The notes under the pieces: generated by a model
Databases searched by the model: none
What the model was told of the DNA's origin: nothing
Seen by the model: only the letters and a program-made list of their open reading frames with translations
Shown here: positions 51,521 to 64,000 of the stretch, piece after piece
Layout of the letters: every line of letters begins with the position of its first letter
How positions within the stretch are numbered: the stretch's first letter is position 1
Made by a program: the position numbers and the translations under genes
NCBI GenBank assembly: GCA_947652115.1
Contig: OX393563.1
Coordinates: 30,057,205-30,121,204 of the forward strand
Length of the DNA: 64,000 nt
Direction of reading: 5' to 3'
From: Blastomussa wellsi
Taxonomy: Eukaryota; Cnidaria; Anthozoa; Scleractinia; Plerogyridae

Positions 51521-54500
51521 TTAATCCTGATAGAATTGATTGAGTTCAGGAGTTATCTTTCCACTTGCAACAGTTTGCTTGATGGCCTTCATCACATCAC
51601 TTGTGCAAATCTCACATCCTTGATTACCAGTGGTTTTCTTTGAGAGTCCACAGTGGCAAAACCTGTCATCACAATCGCGAACTCTCTTAGGAATATAAGA
51701 ATCACTTATGTTTCTCTTCTCACAGCGATAGGCAATACTGTAGGGATCTTTCTCTCTCAGCCATACCATGCAGACAAACTCATGTCTGAACACAGTCCAC
51801 CACCGTAAGCTCTTTTTGGCATTGCATGTGTTTTCTACGTACTTAGCCAATTTCACATGCTTTGCCTCCCTACCCTGCATTGAATTCAGGCCCAATCCAT
51901 AGCCAAGCTTCTCATGCAATTTGCTAGTGTGGTAGGGGATGGCTACTCCTACTGTCCACACGGTAGGAGTGACATCAGTAAGCAACAAACTGTTGGCATT
52001 AAAAAATTGTTGGCACAAAATCTTTAAATTTTCAACTTGCTCTATGCTCACGGTGACCCTTGTGTAAATGGAAACTGCATCTCTCAATCTGACACCAATG
52101 AAGGACAATGTGTGTAGTTTCAGAACATGTCCCTTTGAAAGAGTGGGGATCTTCAGAAGTTCCTGAATCAAAGTGGCAAATTGCCAACAGAAGTACTTTG
52201 ATTCAAGTCCTGTGAACCTGTATGAGAATGAAATGCCCTTCTTCCGCTTTTCACTGAACCACCGCAGAAAGGCCTTGTACAGTCTTCCACATTTGAGGGT
52301 GTCTTTCAGGCACTTCAAAAATGCATGGAGGGGAGAACTGTCTGGAATATCAGAAACTGCTGTTGCTGCCTTAAGATGATTCTGGTTTGTGTAATGCATT
52401 ACAATAGCAAGTGCAGTTAAAAACCAGCTCTGCCAAGCATTGTTTGTGTTGTGTAGAGGCTCAGCCTTGAGTAAATCCACATACTTTCCCAATGCAGGTA
52501 CAAATTCTTGTCTAGACTTGTTTTGAGCAATGTATTTAGTGACCTCATTTCTTTGTTTCCCCATAGGATCTCGAAGTTTTGTCTTCAATTTCGCAACTTT
52601 CTCGGCGATGACCAGTCTCTTTTTGTAATCCCACGGTTGCCATGTAGCTTTTGGACCACCAATAGTACCATCTATGGTTCTCTTGTTTGTTTGATTAACA
52701 TTGGCAAATGGAGAAAAATAGGTTGCACAATTGTTCAGTTCTCCTGAGTGGGATGACATCCACTTCATGTCGGATGGAATCAATTCAAATTTGAACACAA
52801 CCTGTTTTCCTCGTTCAGTGGTCAGTTGCTTGCCTTCTACTTCTTCCATTTCTTCTCTCAGGTGGTTGGTGTATGACTTCATGAGTGCATGGTCTTCTTC
52901 GCAGTTAGCCCCCAGAATTAAATGGTTTTCATTACAGCTTTGCACTCTTTGTAACAAGTTCAGGAAACTGACCAAATATGCAGTGGCGGTATCATCCTTG
53001 CCGAATGGTGCACCATCTGCTCCCACGGCAACATAGAGCACCCCTTCTTCCCCATTGAACCAATGTAGACATGGGTCTTTTTCATGGAGTGTCAGGTACA
53101 TGTCAGCGAGCCTCAAAAGGAAAGGTTTAAGGGGCCTGTACACACCAGGAACTGATTCTGTAGAAAGCTTTTCTGCTAGATTCTCCAAAGGTAAAACCTC
53201 ACCAAGGTCAATGTTCCTGATGTAACTCATCAGAGTTTTGTACGGAAGGATCTTGGGAATTTCACAGCTTTGCATAAATTGTGTTTTTTTATTTTCATCT
53301 GATTGATCTGGAGATTTTTTCATGACATCACTGCTGTTTCGTATGTTAGTGTACTTCCGCTTGCTTACCATTCCCCCTTCATACAATACACGCATGCTCC
53401 TAAGCTGGTTTTGATCACTTTTTTCATATTCTTGAACTCTTCTTTTAACAATCTTCGGTATAATATCATTCATGCAAATTGCTGAATTGGCGATATAAGT
53501 TTCCATCCCTTGTTTTGAAGTTGTACCAATCAACGTCGTCCATAACCCATCTTGCACAGATTGGTCATCAGAGACTGACATGGTGTTGCTTCCACAATGT
53601 ATTGGTTTTAGTGCAGCAATGGTCTTTTTTTTCCTTCGTAATAGCTGGAATCTTGATAGGTGCTCAAGCTTCTCACTACACTCATTCTGCACTTTACTGC
53701 TTACATGTGGTTTCCGAGGCTGTTTGGCTTGGATTGGACATTCATTTTCATTTGCAATAGCTTCAAGTTCAGTGATCTGTTATTGATAATACAGAAATTA
53801 TTAATGAATCACTAAGTTTAATAATATCAAGAATCAGAAAAGGAATTTTGAAAAAAAATAAATTGACTCAGGAGATCAAGATTCAGTGACTTTAATTGTT
53901 TTCATGACCTTAATAAAATAGTGATTAATTATAAAAGGAGCTGATAAGAACACTTAATATAACTGGGGTTTAATCCTGTACATTATAAGCCAGTACATTT
54001 CCTACACTCCTACAATTGAGTTGGAAAAAGTAAAAAAAATTCCATGCAATTTCTCTTTAGGGATTGCTTCCTTAATATTTTTCCCATGACTGTACTTGAA
54101 TTTATCCTGTGAGAAGAAATTTAATTTTGATCATGCAATCTTGTATTACTTTTTGTCTGATGACACACCCCTCCCCCGCCCCCCTGATACCAGCTGATAT
54201 CTCTCACACTCACTGTGGCCACAACATACAAACAGAGAAGTTAATTGAACAAACCTTTCGTTTTCGCCTCCGTACAATTTCTTGTTTGTTGTGTAATTTC
54301 GTTCCCAATTCGTCAATTTTGACTCTTTCAGCAGCCAGTTGCCTTTTGAGGTCTAATATTTGTGCATCTGCGTCAAGTAATTTCTGAATTCCAGCATTTA
54401 CACTTTCCTTCTTGAGTCTTTGGTACTTTCCGATGGAAAATCTTGCTTTCTTGTGACTTGCCGCCGATGGTGGACTGAAAAACACATGATTTATTTTTAC

Positions 54501-54678
54501 GACGAGAATACAAAGGCGACGAATAAATACATATTTAATCAAAACAGACATCGAACTAACATCGTATCATTTCAGATTTTTGGTTAAAGTTTATTACAAT
54601 CCGAAAAAATCCCAAAGAAAATGATTACCTGAACCCTTCGCCATGGTCACTTGGCTCTGTATTTTCGCTTCCAATCAT
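51521..54678 (-). CDS. 841-residue transposase-like protein of the CMC-like transposon, 3 exons
   Basis: Exons in transcript order are 54678-54629, 54474-54255 and 53776-51521. The splice sites are GT/AG and the phases join. Residues 1-90 contain a coiled coil (AQILDLKRQLAAERVKIDEL) and a basic end (RRRKRK). The large third exon holds possible acidic catalytic positions in VAVGADGAPFGKDDTA, ILGANCEEDHAL and LGLNSMQGREAKH, spaced like a DDE/DDD nuclease with a long insertion; these assignments are tentative. The C-terminus has a Cys cluster (FCHCGL ... GCEIC). Position inside matched TIRs and antisense orientation to the 217-residue gene support a transposase role. No stop or frameshift is visible. 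Confidence 0.78.
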
Positions 54679-54940
54679 ATCTTTTTTTTCCAATTCATCT
54701 AGCTAGAATATACTTTCCACACACCGACAGAAAGCTCATAAATTGAACTCTCTCAAAACGACCGCCAAAAAGGCATTGCTCGTACCAGTCCTCCACAATA
54801 CTGGCTAAACCTCGGGTAATTTGAGACATAAATCCAATATGGCGGAACCCAGAAGCCTTTGCCGACTTTTTCGGCGCCATTTTGAAAAAAAATACCCACG
54901 CGTGGCGCGCACATAGAGGGGGTGGTCTGGCCCCACCGTG

Positions 54941-57900
54941 TTATAAAGCCTAGAACGGCCGTTTGGCACAAGGCACACTTGGATACTTATGATGTTAAGC
55001 TCATCGCCAAATCTGCCACAAAAGTAAAACAAACCACTCAAAGTGGGTAATGCCTTTTTTGTCGCGAGTAAAACAAAAAGGATCTAAAATATATACGTAT
55101 GTTCATTTTCTCTTGCAACATGCGCATAAATTAACAGCAGTCCAACCCCCTCCCCAGCTAAATTATGATAGAACCGTGCTAATTTTAACGGTTTTACTTT
55201 CTTAGTTTGGGGTGATTTATGTTATTATGATTTTGCCTGGTTCGCTTGATTTATTTGGACCCTTCTCTAACGGGAATAGGAATCTTAACTCCGAAAATCA
55301 ACGTCAAAATTAAAATTACTCTGCGTTGTTTTTCAGCGGGGCAACCCCAAAACCAAGCACCGAGATGTTGTAAACTCACTAACTTTAATATTCAGCACTA
55401 AACCATGCCTGAACGCAAACCACTAATCTAAAACTAATTACTCGTAAAATCACGCTAACAACACGCAAATCAACTGCTACATTGCATTTTGCCATGAACT
55501 GCATAAATTTTGCACCGCCTTATTCATTATTTAATAAGGGTTTTCATTTGTTTTGCTAGAAAAACAATGACCACAAGAATGTTTTCAGCACCGTTTTAGG
55601 AATTGCTGTCTTCGCTCGAGCTTTCGCAGCGTTAAAAGTTTTTAGTCGTCCAGATATGTTCACCGGAATACATTTTGATTTTTCAGGGCTTGTACACGCG
55701 GCCGCGGATTCGTTTGGAAGGGGCAATTAATAGTTGTTCGAGAACCCCTACCGTCCACGAGAGGCCAATTTAACTAATTGTAAATATGGCGAAGGGTAAG
55801 ATGGATGCATTTTCGATCGAAAGTTCGATTTTATCCGGCGATAAACAGTTTTTATCCGAACAAGTGACACCTCAGTGGGAAAAAGATACTTATAAAGCGA
55901 GACAATTCAAAATTTAGCGGTCAAAGAGCAACAGCGTTATATTAAAGAATCCCGTCCAGCGTTGGTCACACTTACACATTTTAGTAACAAAGAAACTGTT
56001 TCCTTTAAATTTAAAATTTCAAATGACGGACAATTGAAGGTCGCTCTTGACCTCTCTTTTTGTGAATTCAGGCGACAATGGTTGAAATTCTCGATCGAAT
56101 CTCACGGATTTTCAAATTATTTGTCCTGCTACGTTCATCACAGAAAGAACTTCATTGGAATTCTGTTCACGTAGCTTCACAGCAGTCCTTCAAAAGTTCC
56201 AGAAATATTCGTTGTTTTCCAACCAGCCGTTTTCAAAAAGGAACTATTGAAGGTGGCTTTTCGATACAGCGTGTAAATAGGTATTAAAACGTGCCGTGAA
56301 TTCTGTGTTGCTCTAGAAAACTAATTTGTTCGTAATCAGCTCAAACTCAGTTGGAAACTTTGAAATGTGTTCATTTTTTGGACAAAAATAACCCACGGCG
56401 TTGTGCCACCTTATCTGCATATATTCTGTCTCCCACAGATTTCAATTTTCCTTCTTGAATTCCAAACAAAAATCTCTGTTGGTTGGATGTTATTACAAGC
56501 TATGCTCCATTCCACGGCTTAAATTGCGTCGGATAATTTCTTTCTCTGCCAACAGCGGGGAACAGTTTGCAATTCAAGGATTGAAAACTACTTGAAACAA
56601 TCGCCGAATGTTGTTTAACTTGTGTACCAATAACTCCGAGATGTCCGAAGAAATCATCTTCCAGGATCTTAAAACAACAGACGAAATTTTACGGCACACT
56701 TAAGATACCATTCCTGATAGAATTCTAATTTCCATTTAAATAGCTGAAACGCGGGGTGACGTTTTTTTTCGTTGAAGGCGGATTCAGAAAATTTTAGAAA
56801 CAAATGGTTAGAGTTAAGTCGGTCTAGTTAAAATTTAATAGACAAATTGCAAAGCAGTATGCAGTCCCTGACAAACCTTTTTCATTCGAAAATCATAAAA
56901 CTACAGGAAATAGGTCGCAGCAAAGCCCAGTAAGACGTTGACATTGCTTGACTATTGATTATCGAAGGACCGAAAATTATTGTTCGTAACCTAGAACGAT
57001 CTTGCTGCGTTCCCACAGATTCTCAACCTTTGTGATTCTGTTCGCATGCTGGGCTCTCGCCAGGCAAAATATGCGTTCTTGAAGCGCGCTTAAAACCTTA
57101 AATGATACCACCGGAAAAAGAGTTTTGTGTCTTCGCGGCATGAAGAAACACCAATATTCATTATTTGTGGGCGGTTCAACGTATCAATGGGATAAGAGCT
57201 TGGCGGGTTCGCAGCACGCTTTTCGCATTTTCAACCGCTTCTTTGCTACTGAATAACTTATTTATGCCGCGTTCTCACGCCAAAACCGCGTTCTGGATGC
57301 TTGTTTGAGGCCTGGTAATCAAAGAAAAGACTATTTTGCGATGTGTTGTAGCGACGTAATTCCGATCTTTTGGTCTCTGATAAAGCTTTTATGTTATCTT
57401 TGTCTAAAGTCCTCCCAAATGTGACATTTCTAATTTTCTCGAAGTGTTGAACTACAAAAGTATAATTACGCAAAATCAATAAAGTGTGCAATTAATAGCT
57501 CGCTTGGGTTAGCAAAGCTGGCCTCCACAGGAAAAGGCTTAGTCATAGCTTTGAAGCCGAAGCATGCTGTCATTCCGCAAAGGATTTAAGATTGGTTTCA
57601 CCACGAACACTTTCATTCGAAGCACTATGTGGCAGCAAAGCTCCAGAGCGCTTTTGTTGTTTGAGGTTAGAACTAACAGTCGGAGACCCCGGTGGTAGTG
57701 TCAACACTCCGTCCCCCTTTGTAATTTTTAACGCGGCTCCACCAATCACAGAACGAGAACACAAAAGGGAATATGATGAATGACAAGTCGCTCAATTATG
57801 TACGAGTTCCGTGCTGGATACCGGCTCGTGATTGGTCCGTTTGAAAAGGGTACTTTGAATAGCCGCGGGCGATAATGCTGCCCAGCGTAAACCAATGAAA

Positions 57901-58367
57901 ACAAAGAAAAGAACAGATAGTTAATTAGAATGACAGCTGCTTCGGTGCTTCTACTGTGACGGGAAACCGCGCTAGGGGGCTACTGTGAAAGCGACAGCCC
58001 CCTATAAGAGCCGGGCTTTTTTCCCAAGCCTTTTATTTGAACGTGGCTTCGCTAAAACAAACGTCTGTGGGACGATTTTCGATCTGTCATTGCGTTCCTG
58101 TCCTTAAAAAGTTCTCAATCGCTGATAAGGTCATTCGGGGCGGGAGCACAGGCGCGCTGACGACCGTGTTAATCAGTATCTTTGTGTTAGAGCTGTCAAC
58201 TTTCTGATTGATAAGCGAATTGAGCCATTTGGTTTTCATTCCCATCAAGCAAATTGGCCTGCTTCAGATCGAGCGATCGTCTCGCGCGACAAATACACTT
58301 CATCGACACAGTTACATGGTCTGGACGCAGTTATGTGCGGCAGCTCAGACGGACGGATAAAAGGGAC
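54941..58367. other. intergenic region upstream of the RGM gene
   Basis: No gene is supported over about 3.4 kb. A 43-codon ORF at 55786-55917 is described separately. The stretch 57900-58300, with GC-richer sequence just before the RGM first exon, may contain its promoter, but no specific site stands out. Confidence 0.5.
55786..55917 (+). CDS. 43-residue ORF of uncertain status
   Basis: The ATG is in a good context (AATATGGCG). The peptide contains DAFSIESSILSGDKQ, which resembles the engrailed-homology (FSIxxIL) repressor motif found at the start of many homeobox proteins, followed by a charged tail. No homeodomain exon was found downstream in the window, and no convincing donor ends the ORF. 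It may be a first exon, a fossil or chance. Confidence 0.25.
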   Translation: MAKGKMDAFSIESSILSGDKQFLSEQVTPQWEKDTYKARQFKI

Positions 58368-60304
58368 ATGAGTTTTCGATTCAAACTGGAACTGACTGCC
58401 ATCTTCCAAGTGCTGCTTTCGATTTGTTTATTTCCGCAACGTGAGTACGACTCTGTTATGTTATTTAGGGCTTTCGGATCGCGCGTTCGATCGAACCAGC
58501 GCATAATCCGGTGTTGTGATGGCCGTAACTGTAAATACACTCACATTACTCTTTATCTCATTTGTGCTTGTAGTTCTGGTCGTGTCAGCAGAGAGGCAAA
58601 ATTGTAAGCAAGTATTAAACGATCGATGCACGACGCCGTATCAGAGGACAGCGGATGAGGTCGATCCGAACAACAACCGGGAAATGTGTACTGCTTTGGC
58701 AATTTATTTGCGCTGCGTGGAGGACGTGAAAAACACTGTAAAAAGCTGCAATTCGAACTTATATTACCACGCAATATCCACGCTGATACCAAAGCTAATG
58801 AACAATCGAAAATGCGGGAATGTTACACTTCCTACAAACGAAACAGCGCTGCGAAGCACGAAGATTCCTGCTAAACCAGCTCCGAAGCAGGCCGCTTGTT
58901 TGAACTTTACATTCGAGCAAATCAAACCATCCAAAGAGCAAATTAGGCAAAACCCACACCATTTTCGATTGTGTGCTTTATTTGGGGACCCACATTTGAA
59001 AACATTTACTGAGGAACGTCAGACGTGCGTTGTGCAGGGAGCCTGGCCACTGATCGACAGTGAGTATTTCTCTGTCCAAGTAACAAACGTGCCGCTGGTT
59101 TCTGGTTCGAGTGCCACCGCTACCAACACGGTAAGCTAAGGGCTGTTAACTTAGTTTGAATTTCCACACATCTTTACACGGAACGTGTCCAAACAACACA
59201 GGGTTTGAATTATGCATACATGTCCTGCAGCTTGGGGCTTCCTTGCAATTCAAATATGGACTCCAACTGCTTGGCAAAAACACGGCGTGTATTCGGGGCT
59301 GTGCTTGTCGATTTCACAAGGTGTGTGTTTCCTGATGGGTCCGCCAGAGCTACGGCCATGTAAATTTCACTCACAGACACGCTATTCAATAACCGCATAG
59401 TGTTCTAATCATACTTGCATTGACTCAACTCGGTCGCTTTTGTGATGAAACTAATCACATATCATCATGCAATTTATTTCTGAAATAAAGCAATCCATCA
59501 TCGCAGCTCGCACAAGAGCCTGCCAAATTTGATCGATGGAGTTTTGGGCATCGTGTATACTAATCTCTTTACTTGTAATTTCTTCTTCTTCAGATCACGG
59601 TTACGATAAAAGGGCAAGGGAAAGGTTGCGTAAATCAGAAAATCTACCGAGCCAAAGCGGGCTTTCTACCCGCTGAGTTTTACGATGGAACTCGACAAAC
59701 AGGGCCTTCAGATTGCCCAGCGATAATCCATCGGCGGCAAAAGGGAGCACAAGTTCACATCGAGATTAAAATCTGTTACATTAGTACAACGATAATTATC
59801 CGACAGGTCGGTGAATATCTGACGTTTCATGTTAAAATCCCTGCACAACTACTCTATAAATCTCCCACAACGGGACTTTGTGTAACGGGATGCCCCTATC
59901 GCCAACGAATCGACTACAGGGAGCTGTTATCCTACACAGACGATCAACTTGCGAGAATGCTCCCAAGGAGAAATAAAATGTCGCGCAATGAAGCCCTTGC
60001 TAAGTGTACAGAGACAAAAATCACGGGCTTTTATCTGGACTCATGTTTATTCGACCTCTTGACAACTGGGGATGTAAATTTCAGCGCTGCGGCATGGCAC
60101 GCGCTGGACGACTCGTTTCTGCTGGATGAAATGGGAACATTAAAGGATTTACAATCTTATAATACTACGGAGCCACGGATAAAAACTACGCCCGGCAAAC
60201 CTCCGGGGCGAACTCACAGAACAAACGCTACTCAACGAAACTCTTCTCATTCCTTCTCTGTTCTTTTGGTGCTGTTTATTTCCATGTACATTTTAGCGAG
60301 GTGA
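58368..60304 (+). CDS. repulsive guidance molecule (RGM/hemojuvelin family), 3 exons
   Basis: The exons are 58368-58440, 58574-59130 and 59594-60304 with matching phases, giving 446 residues. The order is a signal peptide, an N-terminal helical Cys-rich domain (NCKQVLNDRC ... KCGNV), then a partial von Willebrand type D domain with the self-cleavage motif F-G-D163-P164-H, followed by QTCVVQGAWPLIDSEYFSVQ, VGEYLTFHVK and the LFDLLTTGDVNF segment diagnostic of RGMs. The last residues (SFSVLLVLFISMYILA) are a hydrophobic GPI-anchor-type signal. In animals RGMs are surface proteins binding BMP ligands and neogenin. An alternative start at 58519, reading straight into exon 2, gives another signal peptide (MAVTVNTLTLLFISFVLVVL). 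AATAAA at 60747-60752 may be the poly(A) signal. Confidence 0.93.
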
Positions 60305-63300
60305 CAGGAGTCCGGTAGAACTGCGCGATCAAAATAATTCATGTGCTATGCCTCCGATTGTTATCTGTCGTCTGCCAAAATATTCCCAGATTATTTTCAA
60401 TCTTTCAAAATCTACTTATATTAAAGAGCGCGATCAGGGTTCGAAAGGCAAAGGTTTTAATGAACAAACTTTTGCCGTTTATGATCCGTGAAAAAGCTGT
60501 GTAAAGGCCTCCGCGAGAGAAAAGTTGTTTATGAATTAGAGATGTACATACAGTTTGTATAGAAAGAAAATACGTCACTTGAGTATTAGAGACATACATT
60601 TTATATATTTGTACTGATATTTTCGTCCGGCACGGATCAGAGTAGTGCGTAGAAATTTATTTGTTTTATACATTCTCGATTAATTTATGAACCCACAGAA
60701 CAAGCATTTTAACAATGCACACCCCTGGCACACGCCGAAATGTTCAAATAAATCTGATCGACATTGAGATCTCTACGTTTTAGTTGAGTCCGACGCGATG
60801 TAACTGCGTAATGTTTTTCATTATCTCGCGATGTTATATGGAGCTCGCGTTTCCCTCTGCCTCGTCCATAATTTGATCGACGTGGTAATTCTGCGTAAAG
60901 TGACCCATTTATGCTTCGAATCCTTCGAGTTATCGCTTGTGAACGCCAATTGACGGGTTTTCGCTGAGAGGCAAATTTAGATACTGGCCTTATCTTACCG
61001 GAATCTGACACGTTGACCGAGGAGGAAATAGGCTTGCTCATGTTGTCTACAGCTTGAATGTTTGAAATGAAGTGTATTTTAATTTCGTTCTCCGCTAATG
61101 GCACGGAGGTTTAATAAACGCCAACTGTTAAAAATAGCACTTGAGAATATAAGCGGAGGAGTTGTTAATTGTATTATATTCAGTTACAACTCAAAGATTC
61201 GAGTCATAAAAATGAACGCGCAATTCTTCTGCTGCGATCTTGTTTTCCTCCCATTTGTTTGTGTTACAGCGCCGCGCCACCTCTCCAGGGGGGCTTTTCA
61301 ACATTCTCAAGAAATAATTTAGAGTTGATTTTGTCTGGTTCCTAAAAGGATATTATCTTGATAAAAGACAGCTAAGAAAAGATAATTGCAAGGCTTATGA
61401 TAATATCTAAAATAAGAATAAGCTACATTTTACATGGCGTCTTTCATAGCTTTCCATTAACCCTCCCCCCCCCCCCCCGAAAAAAAAAATAGTTATTTCT
61501 TTTTTGCCTGGTAATAGCTTACTTTTCAGCAAAAAAGTGTTTTTTTCCTTTTTAGGTGGCATTTAAACCGAAGTATTTAACAGGTTCGCGCTTAAAAACT
61601 CTCGACTTTCTCAGACAGACTATTTACAACAAATTAAAGTATCCAGAAAAAAAAATTCACTACTTCAACAATTGTGTTGTACTTTAATTTGCACGTAGAA
61701 TCGCAAAATCCCCGCTGAACGCTAATTTGTGTTTCTTTCTGATAACTAAAACAAGAATAATATCTTATTTCAACAAATTCTGCATTTGTCAACGTAAATA
61801 GGTCGCTTAGAGAAGAGATCAACAAAATTGCGGTGCTTAACTTCGAAAGATAAAAACAATTAGAAAGGTGTTACAGCCTTCTTACCCAGCTATTCATATG
61901 TTTATATTCGAACTTAAAGCTTAGCAGAATCTTTAGGATACTCTTATTTGGCTCACGTGTTGCTAAATGGCATAAAAGCAGATTAGTATCTTTCACGACT
62001 TAAAATTGCCTATAGTCCATATGGCGAAAAGATGGCGTCTAGCTGAGTGAGTCAGTTCGTTGATGTTATCCATGTTCTACAGACGGTATTTTAAATCCAC
62101 ACAAAGCACAAATTGTTCTTTTAAGGAGCATTGGCTTAAGTTGTCATTCATCAAAATCCCCCTTGCCTAATTATGACAACTTTCTTTGTTTGTCACTTCT
62201 TTTCTGAACCCACCAGGCGCGTGCAATTTAGGGCCAATATCAATGAACGGGAAGCCAGTTTCGTGGTAAAATTGCAAAATTCTTCCCCAGCGATCTGCAC
62301 TCTTGCCCCGAACGAAAATGTATGCTCGTAAATTAAAGAGGTTCAATTTAACTGCAATCCATCTTAATTTTTGGGGTGGAGTCTTTAAAGCGCAGAACGG
62401 ACCCCACCGACAGATTTATTAATTACGGCGCGTAATGATTTGTCCCGGGTGATTTGTACTGTACAAAACAGGTCCAAATTGGATTTTGTCTCAAAATAAA
62501 CTCATCTAGACGGTTATCCAGTGGGAAGGATTCGTGTGCCACGTTTTATTAGCTATATCATGTGCTGATATTGTCACTGTGACATGCACTGACCCCTTAA
62601 AATCTCCACAAAGAAAACACAATTAAAAAGTTTATTGGGAAATTAGTACCAGAGTAAACACAGTGCTTTACATATGAAAGAGCATACGCAATGCAGACAC
62701 GACTTGTCTTGCTTTGAATGACGTAAGATTGGTGAAAATATTCAAATCTTGGTTATCAAACGTGATTAAAAGGCAAGCGGTAAAAAGGGGTCAATATAGC
62801 GTCGATTCGACCCCCTGCTGTCCGTTAAGTTTCTTTTCAATTGCTTTGTGTCGTGAAACAAAAGAAACCGCACTGAATGTTTTTTTTGCAATCACTTTTT
62901 TGCACGATTTATAATTCTTCTTTCAAAACAAAGATCTTTAATAAACAACCATTTTTGGCAGTACTTAAAGTTCTTAAGCACAGGGAAAAATGTCCATAAT
63001 GCAAAAAATAGTACTTTATCATCGTTGGACAAGGAAGCGACTTGCTTTTTCCTCCAGAAAACCATATGTTCAATAATTGGATCATTTGTAACAGCCATAC
63101 CAAAATATTTTCTTTAGACAAAACAGCTACGAATATGCCGTTTTAACGATTGCAAGCTGGGGCAAAATGTACCGCATTAAACGTCTTGTACAACAGATGT
63201 GTGTACTAAAAGCGTATCTGAAAAGACACTTATTATACGAAACAACAAAGCCAAAAGGTTAAACGCTGGTTTTTTTTTAAAGCTGAATTTATTACTTTGC

Positions 63301-64000
63301 TATTCAGTAAAGAAAACGCGACACAAAGGAGTTGATCCTTGTTTATCCGACAAGTGCGTTTTCGAGATCAGCGGTGTTTTCCACCCATTTGGTCTCACGG
63401 AAAATTATCGTTCCATACTGACTGAGAAATGAGTTGAAACATTTGCACAAAGAATAAGTCAGAACAATGCGTTAGGGGCTCTAAGCTCTAGGAAAATTCT
63501 GCTTTATTTTTCACACCATTCATATCTTATTTTCTATTCAGCGACTTCAAGTTGCTATGAACGCATTTATGTCCACGAAGTATTTTCCTCTCCATTGCAC
63601 AGTGGCCACATTATGGGTTGCTTCTTTCGTTAAGAATGTTTCCGGTTAGACCTACGCTATCAACAATATGAATAAAAACTTTCACAAGAAATATACACAC
63701 AAACAAATTTATTCGTATGACCTTCCTTTTCCTTTCAACTTTTCATAACTGCTCAATTAAAACATTTTTGTTTACAAACAAAAAAAGTTGCACAGAACAG
63801 CCGGGTCGATCCAGATATAGCTATAAAATGAAAATAAAGACGTGTCCTTTTCAGCCGGATCATCTTTTATGCGATTCTTAATGCAGTTGGAATTGATACT
63901 GAACCGCGTTTTGTGTGCGTGCGAAAAATAATCGACATGCATTCAATTTCTATATTTTAGACGAAAAGATAATTTTAACAACAAACCTTGTCGTACATCA
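60305..64000. other. downstream region without recognised genes
   Basis: It contains the probable 3' UTR of the RGM gene (to about 60770), then AT-rich DNA with homopolymer runs (C run at 61447-61458, A run at 61460-61468). An uninterrupted minus-strand frame at 60709-61110 lacks an ATG at its start and a plausible splice site. No repeat family seen elsewhere in the window was recognised here. Confidence 0.5.

Larger units (their letters stand above)
49990..54940. mobile_element. complete TIR DNA transposon, CMC-like ends, TTA target duplication
   Basis: The left end CACGGTGGGGCCAAACCACC and the right end (reverse complement CACGGTGGGGCCAGACCACC) are inverted repeats with one mismatch in 24 bases. 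Both are flanked by TTA (49987-49989, 54941-54943). The 4951-bp body has two convergent genes: a 217-residue protein (+) and a 3-exon 841-residue protein (-), both uninterrupted. CAC-type ends with a 3-bp duplication recall the CACTA/Mirage/Chapaev group, particularly Chapaev3-like elements; this is inference from termini. Intact genes suggest recent activity. Confidence 0.85.

Noticed and set aside
60709..61110. Open minus-strand frame of about 134 codons (basic, Ser/Arg-rich)
   Set aside because: There is no ATG at its start, no plausible acceptor before it, and no recognised motif; it lies in the probable 3' UTR/flank of the RGM gene.

Overview
The window is eukaryotic nuclear DNA from an animal, most likely an anthozoan cnidarian and probably a stony coral or close relative. 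The reasons are AT-rich DNA with intron-rich genes, a repulsive-guidance-molecule (RGM) gene, tandem GH27 glycosidase genes, and a dense mixture of small TIR elements, tRNA-like SINEs, Penelope-like fragments and a YR retrotransposon. The taxon is inferred from gene and repeat style, not proven. Gene models were built by hand from reading frame, GT/AG sites and phase continuity.

Layout from left to right. (1) 2-1466 (+): 3' part of a Gln-rich protein gene, with one in-frame TGA. (2) 3602-5688 (+): small secreted thioredoxin-fold/PDI-like protein, 4 exons. (3) 22013-7245 (-): a 14-exon GH27 alpha-N-acetylgalactosaminidase/alpha-galactosidase gene (copy A). One intron holds a complete, apparently very young Ngaro-type tyrosine-recombinase retrotransposon (10581-15125), and another holds two minisatellites. 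(4) 33719-23747 (-): a second, complete 14-exon GH27 gene (copy B) with matching exon phases, so A and B are tandem duplicates. (5) 33884-41871 (+): a 7-exon gene for a 943-residue coiled-coil, Lys/Glu-rich protein of unknown function. It is divergent from copy B across a 164-bp shared promoter with two CCAAT boxes. (6) 41872-49989: gene-poor and repeat-rich. (7) 49990-54940: a complete TIR DNA transposon with TTA target duplication, encoding a 3-exon 841-residue transposase-like protein (-) and a 217-residue second protein (+). (8) 58368-60304 (+): an RGM family gene with the FGDPH self-cleavage motif and a C-terminal hydrophobic (GPI-type) tail. (9) 60305-64000: no gene recognised.

The most interesting points are these. 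The gag and reverse-transcriptase frames of the Ngaro element are in one frame, separated only by a UGA followed by CUAG, the classic readthrough context, although the element's duplicated ends are identical. The CMC-like transposon is intact. A palindromic repeat family has variable-length target duplications (10 and 13 bp). GH27 copy B has a changed residue beside its predicted acid/base catalyst. The Gln-rich gene is interrupted by one in-frame TGA.
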